Assembly (NCBI GenBank): GCA_017536635.1
Contig: JAFXHA010000068.1
Span: 1 to 32,340, forward strand
Direction of reading: 5' to 3'
DNA from: Clostridia bacterium
Lineage (GTDB): Bacteria > Bacillota > Clostridia > Oscillospirales > CAG-272
DNA length: 32,340 nt
Shown: piece by piece, positions 24,830 through 32,053 of the stretch
Position numbering within the stretch: the stretch's first letter is position 1
Layout of the letters: each line of letters begins with the position of its first letter
Program-made: the position numbers and the translations under genes
The notes under the pieces: model-generated
The model's database searches: none
The model's input: the letters and a program-made list of their open reading frames with translations, nothing else
Told to the model about the DNA's origin: nothing

Positions 24830-25387
24830 ATGCGTAAAAATTTTGGAGCAAAAAGTTGGCTTTACCCTATGCCCGTGCTGATTATCGGCACCTATGACGA
24901 AAACGGAACGCCCAACGCGATGAACGCAGCTTGGGGCGGCATTTACGATACCAATCAGGTCATGGTCTGCCTTGCGGACGACCACAAGACTACCGAGAAT
25001 ATCAAGGCGACGGAGGCGTTTACCGTCAGCTTTGCCACGGCGAAGACCGTCGCGGCTTGCGACTATGTCGGTATCGTTTCGGCAAACGACGTGCCCGACA
25101 AGTTCGCAAAGGCGGGCTTCCATGCCACAAAAAGCGAGTACGTCAACGCCCCCATCATTGAGGAGCTTCCCATGACGGTGGAGTGCAAGCTCATCAAATT
25201 TAATGAGGACGGCATTTGTATCGGTGAGATTGTCAATGTCTCCGCTGACGAAAGCGTTCTTGACGAGAACGGCAAGGTCGATGCGAAAAAGCTCGATCCT
25301 ATCATCTACGATAGCGTTACACATGTTTATTGGAACTTTGGCGAGAAGGTCGGAAAGGCATTCTCGGACGGAAAGAAAATAAAGTAA
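24830..25387 (+). CDS. flavin reductase family protein (flavoredoxin-like)
   Basis: A split-barrel FMN-binding protein of 185 residues related to flavoredoxin and flavin reductases. Seen: the N-terminal LYPMPVLIIGTYDENGTPNAM, the substrate-side AAWGGIYD, and KTTENIKATEAFTVSF followed by VGIVSANDVPDKF. It could carry electrons with the neighbouring nitroreductase, but no partner is proven. Its codon use differs from the flanking genes: glycine is mostly GGC rather than GGA, and GC at third positions looks higher, which hints at recent acquisition. A GGAG-type site precedes the start, and its stop overlaps the next ATG (TAATG). Confidence 0.92.
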   Translation: MRKNFGAKSWLYPMPVLIIGTYDENGTPNAMNAAWGGIYDTNQVMVCLADDHKTTENIKATEAFTVSFATAKTVAACDYVGIVSANDVPDKFAKAGFHATKSEYVNAPIIEELPMTVECKLIKFNEDGICIGEIVNVSADESVLDENGKVDAKKLDPIIYDSVTHVYWNFGEKVGKAFSDGKKIK

Positions 25388-25878
25388 TGAAAAAAGTCAT
25401 TGTCATCGGCTGCCCCGGAAGCGGAAAAAGTACGTTCGCAAGGGAATTACACGGTAAAACAGGAATTTCGTTGTATTATCTCGATATGATGTATTGGAAC
25501 GCTGACAAGACCACGGTAGAAAAGAGTATGTTCCTTGAGCGTTTGTCTGCCGTTCTCGAAAAAGATGAGTGGATCATTGACGGCAATTACGGTTCTACAA
25601 TGGAGCTGCGAATGGCGGCGTGCGATACGGTGATTTTTCTTGATTATCCGCTTGACGTTTGCCTTGACGGCATCAAAGAGCGGCGCGGAAAGCCACGCAG
25701 TGATATGCCGTGGATCGAAACCGAGGAAGATGCGGAATTCATCGAGTTTATCAAAAGCTACAACGAGCAGCAAAAGCCTAAAGTACTTGAATTACTCGAA
25801 AAATACAGTTGTAAAAATATTATCATTTTCAAGAGCAGAGAAGAAGCATCTGCGTTCTTAAATGGAGAAAAACTATGA
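25387..25878 (+). CDS. small P-loop kinase, adenylate kinase/FlaR-like
   Basis: A 163-residue NTPase with Walker [10 protein letters not shown] at residues 8-16, a DMMYWN segment after the second strand, [12 protein letters not shown] (about 58-69), and a lid-like region with ERRGKPR. This layout is that of the topology-modulation/FlaR-like kinases, small relatives of adenylate and shikimate kinases whose substrates are mostly unknown. I start it at the ATG 25387, overlapping the previous stop, rather than at an in-frame ATG at 25330 inside the flavin reductase gene. Its stop overlaps the next ATG (ATGA). Confidence 0.87.
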   Translation: MKKVIVIGCPGSGKSTFARELHGKTGISLYYLDMMYWNADKTTVEKSMFLERLSAVLEKDEWIIDGNYGSTMELRMAACDTVIFLDYPLDVCLDGIKERRGKPRSDMPWIETEEDAEFIEFIKSYNEQQKPKVLELLEKYSCKNIIIFKSREEASAFLNGEKL

Positions 25879-26426
25879 TTTTACAAACAAAACGACTCAT
25901 TCTGCGTCCGTGGTACGAGGATGACGCGGAAGATCTATATAAATATGCGAGTGATCCCGATGTCGGCCCGCCTGCTGGTTGGATGCCACACACGAGCGTA
26001 GAGAACAGTCGTGAAATTATTCGCGACGTGCTTTCAGCGCCCGAAACCTACGCCGTTTGTCTTAAAGAAAACGGAAAGCCTATCGGTAGTATCGGATTTC
26101 ACCGCAAGGATCTTGCCGAGAAAGATGATGAATACGAGCTCGGCTATTGGATCGGTAAGCCATATTGGGGGCAGGGACTCATTCCCGAGGCCGCGCGCGA
26201 GATGCTTCGATATGCATTTGAGAAGCTCGGTATGAATCGCATCTGGTGCGGATATTACGACGGAAACGTCAAGAGCCGTCGCGTTCAGGAAAAGCTCGGA
26301 TTCGTCTATCATAATACCACCGAGGGAATCGAGGTAAGCCTTGTTAACGAGATACGCACGGGCCATGTGATGCTTATGACAAGAGAAACGTGGGATAGGA
26401 TAATACGTACAGATAAAAACTGTTAA
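25875..26426 (+). CDS. GNAT family N-acetyltransferase (RimJ/RimL type)
   Basis: Acetyl-CoA-dependent transferase of 183 residues. The N-terminal [22 protein letters not shown] is typical of the RimJ/RimL branch, which modifies alpha-amino groups of ribosomal proteins or small molecules. The acetyl-CoA loop is the segment [16 protein letters not shown] (about 95-110), and the [13 protein letters not shown] segment (about 133-145) is the usual C-terminal motif. It is last in the operon, before a strong hairpin. The substrate is unknown. Confidence 0.93.
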   Translation: MILQTKRLILRPWYEDDAEDLYKYASDPDVGPPAGWMPHTSVENSREIIRDVLSAPETYAVCLKENGKPIGSIGFHRKDLAEKDDEYELGYWIGKPYWGQGLIPEAAREMLRYAFEKLGMNRIWCGYYDGNVKSRRVQEKLGFVYHNTTEGIEVSLVNEIRTGHVMLMTRETWDRIIRTDKNC

Positions 26427-26481
26427 AATAATTATATTTTTTAAAAAAGCTAAAAATGTTGAATAGATGAATAGATGTAAA

Positions 26482-26520
26482 AGCCGATGAGGTATCCTTC
26501 GAGACCTCATCGGCTGATTT
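26482..26520. terminator. terminator between the GNAT operon and the GTPase-NYN gene
   Basis: A 12-bp perfect stem (AGCCGATGAGGT 26482-26493 with 26504-26515) is followed by GATTTTAT on the plus strand and TTTTAC on the minus strand. It lies 55 nt after the GNAT stop and close to the end of the convergent gene, so it probably serves both. Confidence 0.9.
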
Positions 26521-26533
26521 TATTCAAAAAATA

Positions 26534-29119
26534 TTAGTTCTTGCTTTCCGAGAGCTTTCTCACAAAGTCGGTTATTTCGTTGCCGATCCGTGTCAATTCT
26601 TCTAAAAATTCCTTGGTGGTCATACGCGATATGCCCGAATGAACGGCAGAGAATTGCAAAAGCTTGTCATCGGTTACCATTCGTATGCTGTAATCGGGAC
26701 CAAGCTCGTGCATCATTTTTTCAATATACGCGTCAGCAGTCTGATTAGCCTTGGTATATACGACCTTGTATCCGTCATTTATGAACTCGGAGCCTTCACC
26801 GTCCTTGACAAGATAGGCATCGAAAACAAGGATAAGCTCGGTCTTGGTATAGGAAACGTAGTTGCTGAGCAGATCCATAAGATCTTCGCGAGCCTTTTCA
26901 AGACTGAACAGAGCGGTTTTCTGTAAGTCATCGTCAGCGTATATAAGATTGTATCCGTCAACGATTACCATGTTTTTCTGTGAGCGTATAGCTTTTGATC
27001 TGATCGGTTTTTCTTTTTTGCCTTGCGACATTAACTTTGGCTCGCTGTATTGCTTCCGTTTGATAGGTCCGAATAATCGGAGCATTATTGTCTCAAGCTC
27101 ATCGTCGCTTATATTGTACTTGCGCGCCAGCGTGGAAGCTTTGGGTATTATTTTCTCGCCTGTAGGCGTGTCTTTTATATCAATTTCAAGATGCTTGTAG
27201 CTGTCGACCTCGCTCCAATGTACAGTAAATCCCGCGCCGTGTGCGCAAAAAACAGAGTGAGGAGGATTTTTAAGATCGCTCTCGGGATCATATCCTGTTT
27301 GCGTAACGATATCATCTTGATTGTGGCAAGGCTCGTATCCGTCCGACGTGCAAAACAGTCTGCCTTCACCTCGTGTATAGGCTATTACCTCTTTTGTATA
27401 ATCAAAAAGAGTAGATACCGGCGCTCTTCCGCATATTGAGGTGCGCTCTGTATCTGAGCTTTCAAGCTCAAAATCCGCAAAGCGCGCTTGTAGGTCGGAC
27501 ATAGCTCTACCTACGTAAGACGTCGGTATTTCAAGCCTGAATTTATAGTATGGTTCAAGAAGCGTACATCCCGATTTCATAAGACCGTGTCTGACTGCAC
27601 GGTAGGTTGCCTCGCGGAAGTCTCCGCCCTCGGTGTGCTTAAGATGCGCCTTTCCGGCTACAAGAGTGATCTTGGTGTCTGTTAGCAGAGCACCCGTGAG
27701 CGTGCCGCGGTGGTCTTTTTCATAAAGATGAGTCAGCACAAGCCTCTGCCAATTAATATCAAGCGTGTTCTCTGGCAGACAGGTGTCAAATATTAATCCC
27801 GTGCCTTTGGGCTGAGGCTCTATAAGCAGCTGAACCTCGGCATAGTGACGAAGCGGCTCGAAGTGACCGACGCCGATAGCCTTTTGAGAGGCTTTTTCTT
27901 TATACAATATTTTGCCGGGGCCAAGAGTGCAATCAATAGAAAATCGGTCGCTGATAAGTCGTTTGATAAGCTCGGTCTGTACATCACCCATAAATCTCGC
28001 TTCTATTTGAGAAAGCTCCTCGTTCCACACGAGGTGTAAAGACGGTTCTTCCTCTTCAAGCTCTTTAAGCTTTGGAAAATATAAGCGTGTATCACAATCG
28101 GCAGGGAGTTGAATAGCATATGACAAAACAGGCTCAAGCAAAGGCTGTTGAGTATCCGGCTCAAGACCCAGGCCTTGTCCGACGTAGGAGGATGAGAGCC
28201 CGATAACCGCGCATATCTCTCCGGCGGTAACGGTGTCTGCCTGTTCGAATTTGTCCCCGGAGTAAAGCCTTATCTGACTGACTTTTTCGACCACGCGAAG
28301 ACCGTCTGCAGAAACGTAGCTTATCTCATCGCGTGCCGATAACGTTCCGCTCGTTATTTTCATATAGGTCAGACGCAAGGTGCCGACGCGTGATATTTTA
28401 TAGACTCGCGCGCCAAAGGTATTTTGGTCATAGATAGGATTTAAAGTATATTTGTCCAACGTATCAAGCAGATAATCTATACCCTGCAGTTTCAAAGCCG
28501 AGCCGAAAAGGCAAGGGAAGAGCTTGCGATTGCTTATCAGATAAGATATGTCTATATCGTCAATGCCTTCACCGGATATGAATCTTTCCATAAAATCTTC
28601 GTGAACGAACGCTAATTTTTCTTCAAGCTCTTTGCGTTGCTGCGATTCTAAAAATCCAACGCATAACGGAGACAGAACACCGGAAATTTCTTTTTCGATA
28701 TCTTCTTTCAGCTTGATTGCAAGATCGCATTTGTTTACAAAGATAAAAGTAGGAACGCCGTAATGGTCGAGCAATTGCCAAAGTGTGCGGGTGTGGTTCT
28801 GTATGCCTTCGGATGCGCTGATCACAAGTATCGCATAGTCAAGAAGAGCAAGTGTGCGCTCGGCCTCGGCAGAAAAATCCACATGCCCGGGAGTATCAAG
28901 GAGAATAAAATCGCAATTGACACTTGAAAATCTTGCCTGCTTTGAAAAAATGGTGATCCCGCGTTCACGCTCAATAACGTTGGAGTCAAGATATGTGTTT
29001 TGGTGATCTACTCGTCCTAAAGTTCGAATTCTTCCGGATATATAGAGTAACGCCTCGCTAAGCGTGGTTTTTCCGGCGTCAACGTGGGCAAGTATACCTA
29101 TGGTAATTTTCTTTTTCAC
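26534..29119 (-). CDS. TetM-like ribosomal GTPase fused to a YacP/Rae1-type NYN ribonuclease domain
   Basis: An 861-residue protein. The first ~650 residues form a TetM/EF-G-like translational GTPase: G1 AHVDAGKTT (11-19), G2 RERGITI (51-57), G3 DTPGHVDF (75-82), G4 NKCD (129-132), then barrel and domain III-V segments, including VGHFEPLRHYAEVQLLIEP. After a basic linker (KKEKPIRSKAIRSQKN), residues 717-849 are a NYN_YacP domain: IVDGYNLIYA (Asp721), LVFDAY (Asp767), TKANQTADAYIEK (Asp796) and VTDDK (Asp817-818), the PIN-like acidic set. GTG at 29119 is preferred because GGGGGAG sits 5 nt upstream; a TTG at 29137 is less likely. TetM proteins are about 640 residues, so the nuclease is an addition. 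Bacillus Rae1 (YacP) cuts mRNA in the ribosomal A site. A joint ribosome-rescue or mRNA-cleavage role is inferred. Tetracycline resistance is not implied. Confidence 0.93.
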   Translation of the reverse strand: MKKKITIGILAHVDAGKTTLSEALLYISGRIRTLGRVDHQNTYLDSNVIERERGITIFSKQARFSSVNCDFILLDTPGHVDFSAEAERTLALLDYAILVISASEGIQNHTRTLWQLLDHYGVPTFIFVNKCDLAIKLKEDIEKEISGVLSPLCVGFLESQQRKELEEKLAFVHEDFMERFISGEGIDDIDISYLISNRKLFPCLFGSALKLQGIDYLLDTLDKYTLNPIYDQNTFGARVYKISRVGTLRLTYMKITSGTLSARDEISYVSADGLRVVEKVSQIRLYSGDKFEQADTVTAGEICAVIGLSSSYVGQGLGLEPDTQQPLLEPVLSYAIQLPADCDTRLYFPKLKELEEEEPSLHLVWNEELSQIEARFMGDVQTELIKRLISDRFSIDCTLGPGKILYKEKASQKAIGVGHFEPLRHYAEVQLLIEPQPKGTGLIFDTCLPENTLDINWQRLVLTHLYEKDHRGTLTGALLTDTKITLVAGKAHLKHTEGGDFREATYRAVRHGLMKSGCTLLEPYYKFRLEIPTSYVGRAMSDLQARFADFELESSDTERTSICGRAPVSTLFDYTKEVIAYTRGEGRLFCTSDGYEPCHNQDDIVTQTGYDPESDLKNPPHSVFCAHGAGFTVHWSEVDSYKHLEIDIKDTPTGEKIIPKASTLARKYNISDDELETIMLRLFGPIKRKQYSEPKLMSQGKKEKPIRSKAIRSQKNMVIVDGYNLIYADDDLQKTALFSLEKAREDLMDLLSNYVSYTKTELILVFDAYLVKDGEGSEFINDGYKVVYTKANQTADAYIEKMMHELGPDYSIRMVTDDKLLQFSAVHSGISRMTTKEFLEELTRIGNEITDFVRKLSESKN

Positions 29120-29156
29120 GATCGCTCCCCCTTTCAATGAATTTTTTATTGATTAT

Positions 29157-29185
29157 ATTATATCATATCTTAGCTGCTTTTTCAA
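29157..29185 (-). promoter_or_regulatory. sigma-A promoter of the GTPase-NYN gene
   Basis: On the minus strand: TTGAAA (29180-29185), 17-nt spacer and TATAAT (29157-29162) with extended TGA, about 38 nt upstream of the GTG start. Confidence 0.85.
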
Positions 29186-29231
29186 GATGGCAAGGTTTTT
29201 CCGAAAATGGAATAAAATCTTCGAAAAAATA

Positions 29232-29260
29232 TTGACAAACCATCACAAAAATGCTATAAT
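29232..29260 (+). promoter_or_regulatory. sigma-A promoter ahead of a decayed winged-helix gene
   Basis: TTGACA (29232-29237), 17-nt spacer, TATAAT (29255-29260) with extended TGC. It now reads into a frameshifted gene, then toward the hairpin at 29770. Confidence 0.88.
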
Positions 29261-29309
29261 GGAACAACAATTCCGGAAACAAAAAATAGAGGTGCTTTTT
29301 ATAAAAGTT

Positions 29310-29515
29310 ATGGACGAGAAAAAACTGCAAGAAATTACGGAGTTCATCAAGCAGTATGCAAGAGAGAACAATGGCGATGCTCCCGACTTGCAGATATCAT
29401 GGATTACATAAGTATGGTGAAAACAACAGGATACCGTTACATGCTTGAACTTAAAAAGCACGGCATCGTCTCTTACAACGGAAAAAACTTTGTTCACGTT
29501 GCAAAACTACCGTAG
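29310..29515 (+). pseudogene. frameshifted small LexA-like winged-helix protein
   Basis: From ATG 29310 the frame reads MDEKKLQEITEFIKQYAREN and on to DAP before running into a stop at about 29409. A different frame continues the same protein: RLADIMDYISMVKTTGYRYM, then LELKKHGIVSYNGKNFVHVAKLP, to the stop at 29513. Joined, the two halves give a ~67-residue winged helix like the LexA N-terminal domain (recognition helix around KTTGYRYMLELKK). One base seems lost near 29377-29386. A sequencing or assembly error is possible, but the decayed sequence downstream favours a true pseudogene. Confidence 0.72.
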
Positions 29516-29769
29516 CTATCATTGAAAAGCCGAAGGCGGCGCGCGGATATGTCGCGATAAAATCCGTTGCCAAAAGTGTGGCGCAGCTGGTCAATAGTTG
29601 AACTTACGGATTCTACTACCCCAAGAGCAAGGGTTAGGTTTTTCTAAAGCTACTTGAGGATATTTGGTACTTTCCTGTAGGGAATACCATCCATTTTTGT
29701 GATACCGTGTACCGCTAAATCCACGTAGTCCGGTTCTATAAGTGGTCAAACATGTGGTCAAAATTTATT
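29516..29769 (+). other. stretch without an intact gene, apparently decayed coding sequence
   Basis: Short open stretches such as AIIEKPKAARGYVAIKSVAK and VFLKLLEDIWYFPVGNTIHF are separated by stops and read like remnants of one or two genes. I recognise no family. The only repeat is the GTGGTCAAA pair near its end. Confidence 0.5.
29742..29762 (+). repeat. 9-bp direct repeat GTGGTCAAA, two copies
   Basis: GTGGTCAAA occurs at 29742-29750 and again at 29754-29762, a 12-bp period, just upstream of the hairpin and the truncated dehydrogenase. It could mark an old recombination junction or an operator; nothing else supports either. Confidence 0.4.
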
Positions 29770-29810
29770 AGCCTTTGGCGGGGATAAATTATCCCTCTCC
29801 AAAGGCTTTT
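29770..29810 (+). terminator. rho-independent terminator-like hairpin
   Basis: A 9-bp outer stem AGCCTTTGG (29770-29778) pairs with 29799-29807, with an inner GGGAT/ATCCC helix, and is followed by TTTT. It ends 6 nt before the truncated dehydrogenase frame begins, so it belongs to a previous or foreign unit rather than to that gene. Confidence 0.75.
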
Positions 29811-29815
29811 CTTCT

Positions 29816-30508
29816 GCATTCGTAACCGGCGGCGCGCGCGGTATAGGAAAGTGTATCTCGGAAAAATTCCATGAGGCAGGAGCGGATGTTTGTGTGATCG
29901 ACCTTCTTCCGAACAATTATTTCGAGGGCGATCTTGCCAATAAGGAAACGCTTGAGCGTTTCGCAGAAAAGGTTATTGCCGACTTTGGTCACGTGGACTA
30001 TCTTATCAACAACGCGGCTCCTCTGTTTCGTGGAATCACGGAAGCCACATACGAGGACTTCGAATACGCGCAGAGAGTCGGTGTTACCGCACCGTTTTAC
30101 CTCTCAAAGCTATTTTTACCGCATTTTGCGAAGGGGGCGAGTATTGTCAATATTTCATCCTCCCGTGACCGAATGAGTCAGCCTGAGTCAGAAAGCTATA
30201 CTTCAGCCAAGGGCGGAATTTCGGCTTTGACACACGCACTTGCGGTGAGTCTTGCCGGAAAAGTCCGAGTGAACTCCATATCTCCCGGATGGATAGACAA
30301 CAACTATACCGTTTACGAAGGCCCCGATGCCACTCAACAGCCTGCGGGCAGAGTTGGAAATCCCCCGGATATTGCAAATATGGTATTGTATCTGTGCTCC
30401 GATATGGCGGGCTTTATCACAGGCGAGAACATCTGCATCGACGGTGGTATGACAAAGCAGATGATCTATCATGGTGACCACGGCTGGTCGCTTGATGCAA
30501 AGAAATGA
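29816..30508 (+). pseudogene. short-chain dehydrogenase lacking a start codon
   Basis: The frame from about 29816 reads AFVTGGARGIGKCISEKF, the complete Rossmann motif, then NNAAPLF, NISSSRDRM with the catalytic Ser, and YTSAK with the Tyr/Lys pair, finishing with the usual CIDGGMTKQM. The body of the enzyme (about 230 residues) is intact. Upstream, the frame is open back to a stop at 29726 but holds no ATG, GTG or TTG and no ribosome site; the first GTG, at 29894, would remove the cofactor site. The original first few codons were therefore probably lost at a junction near 29810. It overlaps the radical SAM gene by ATGA, so it was once first or middle in that operon. A rare start codon cannot be excluded. 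Confidence 0.8.
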
Positions 30509-31257
30509 TGAACCAATATCTTAAAAATCTGAACAAGATTGAATTCGTCGTGACATACGCCTGTACGGGACGGTGTAAGCATTGTTCCGAGGGAGATCAT
30601 ATGTCTTGCGGCGAGCGGATCGATCCCGGGATTGCCGCAGATGCGGTGCGAAAGATCGCGGCAGAGTACGATATCAAAACCGTGATGACATTCGGTGGTG
30701 AGCCGCTTTTGTACACGGACGCGGTCTATGCGATCATGACGGTCGCCAAGGAACTGAATATCCAAAAGCGCCAAGTCATCACCAACGGCTATTTTTCAAA
30801 GAATGCCGACAAAATTCGTGAGGTCGCGGAGCGACTAGCCGCGTGCGGCGTGAACGATCTGCTTTTGTCGGTGGATGCATTTCATCAGGAAACGATACCG
30901 CTTGACGTTGTGAAGCAGTTTGCCGCAGAAGCAAAGGCGTTCGGCATACCGATCCGCCTTCAGCCTGCGTGGCTGGTGAGCGCAACGAATGACAATCCCT
31001 ACAACAGAAAAACGAGGGAGATTCTCAACAGCTTTGCGGATATGGAAATCTCCGTTAACCAAGGGAATGTTATTTTCCCCGAAGGAAACGCGCTAAGATA
31101 TCTGGCGGAGTATTTCACGAACGAGCTTCCCGAAAATCCGTATGTTGAAGATGCTCGCGACGTGCGGTGTGTGTCATTCGAGCCAAATGGCGACGTTCTC
31201 GGCGGAAATGCGTACGAGCGCGATATTATGGAAATTATAAAGAATTATACTCCGTAA
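30505..31257 (+). CDS. radical SAM protein
   Basis: A 250-residue S-adenosylmethionine radical enzyme. The cluster motif ACTGRCKHC (Cys20, Cys24, Cys27, the CxxxCxxC pattern) is near the N-terminus, with the GGEP SAM-binding motif in MTFGGEPLLY (about 72-81) and a LLLSVDAFHQ strand later. There is no Cys-rich SPASM domain, only a short C-terminal part with VSFEPNGDVLGGN, so it is a minimal member. The substrate is unknown. It follows the dehydrogenase by a 4-nt overlap and precedes a GNAT gene by 12 nt; joint action on a small molecule or peptide is possible. Confidence 0.9.
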   Translation: MMNQYLKNLNKIEFVVTYACTGRCKHCSEGDHMSCGERIDPGIAADAVRKIAAEYDIKTVMTFGGEPLLYTDAVYAIMTVAKELNIQKRQVITNGYFSKNADKIREVAERLAACGVNDLLLSVDAFHQETIPLDVVKQFAAEAKAFGIPIRLQPAWLVSATNDNPYNRKTREILNSFADMEISVNQGNVIFPEGNALRYLAEYFTNELPENPYVEDARDVRCVSFEPNGDVLGGNAYERDIMEIIKNYTP

Positions 31258-31269
31258 AGGAGAAAAATT

Positions 31270-32040
31270 ATGACCAACCAAGAAATTTTGAAGATTGCTA
31301 TGGCACAATCTGCCGTTGACCTTTGCGCCGAGCCTCTTGACTTTGAAAAGAGCGAGAACGTCATCGTCACATCTCGTGAGAACGATGGCGCAAGACGTTA
31401 TTTAAGTCTTCCGTTTTCCTGTCAGCTTGTGTCATACGGAAACAATGTTGTGGCATCGGTGTCTCCTGAATTTCGAGAGATCACAGAAAGTTACATAAAC
31501 AAATATCCTGTCGAGCATCTGTTTGAAACGCCGAATCTGCATGTTCTGAATGATGAGCTGATGAAAAAAGGACAAAAGATCTGCTTTATGGCGGAGTATT
31601 TTTTACCCGATGTGAACGCTCTGCGTGCTCTGGATTGCCCGTATGAATTGCGGATCTTGACGCAGACCGACTTTGCCGACCTATACCTTCCCGAATGGTC
31701 GAATGCCTTATGCGAGAAGCGAAAGCACCTCGACGTGCTGGGCGTGGGGGCGTATGACGGCGATAAGCTGGTCGGTCTTGCGGGTTGCTCTGCTGATTGT
31801 GAGCAGATGTGGCAGATCGGCATTGATGTGCTTCACGAATATCGCAGGCAGGGAATTGCCTCGGCGCTCACCAGTCGTCTTGCAATCGATATTTTAAATC
31901 GAGGAAAAGTGCCGTTTTACTGCGCTGCTTGGTGTAATGTGAAGTCTGTCCGCAATGCAATCAGAAGCGGATTCCGTCCTGCGTGGGTGGAAATGACGGC
32001 AAAGTCTTGCGAGACGGTGGATGGGATGAATAAGAATTAA
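31270..32040 (+). CDS. GNAT family N-acetyltransferase with N-terminal extension
   Basis: A 256-residue protein. The C-terminal half is a GNAT domain with LDVLGVGAYDGDKLVGLAGC, the acetyl-CoA loop in IDVLHEYRRQGIASAL and the later NVKSVRNAIRSGFRPAW. The first ~130 residues (with RYLSLPFSCQLVSYGNNVVASVSPEF) form an extra domain found in a group of uncharacterised GNAT proteins. AAGGAG precedes the ATG. The substrate is unknown. It is probably cotranscribed with the radical SAM gene. Confidence 0.88.
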   Translation: MTNQEILKIAMAQSAVDLCAEPLDFEKSENVIVTSRENDGARRYLSLPFSCQLVSYGNNVVASVSPEFREITESYINKYPVEHLFETPNLHVLNDELMKKGQKICFMAEYFLPDVNALRALDCPYELRILTQTDFADLYLPEWSNALCEKRKHLDVLGVGAYDGDKLVGLAGCSADCEQMWQIGIDVLHEYRRQGIASALTSRLAIDILNRGKVPFYCAAWCNVKSVRNAIRSGFRPAWVEMTAKSCETVDGMNKN

Positions 32041-32053
32041 GCGAGGTGAGAAT

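Noticed and set aside
24188-25324. A 378-codon minus-strand frame spanning the nitroreductase and flavin reductase genes
   Set aside because: It crosses two well-supported genes on the other strand and has no recognisable domain.
26534-29119. Calling the GTPase a tetracycline resistance gene
   Set aside because: The motifs are general to translational GTPases, the protein carries an extra nuclease domain, and many Clostridia have TetM-like proteins with no resistance role.
29516-29815. Insertion sequence or integrase remnant
   Set aside because: No transposase or integrase motif and no terminal inverted repeats are visible; the reading-frame scraps match nothing I recognise.
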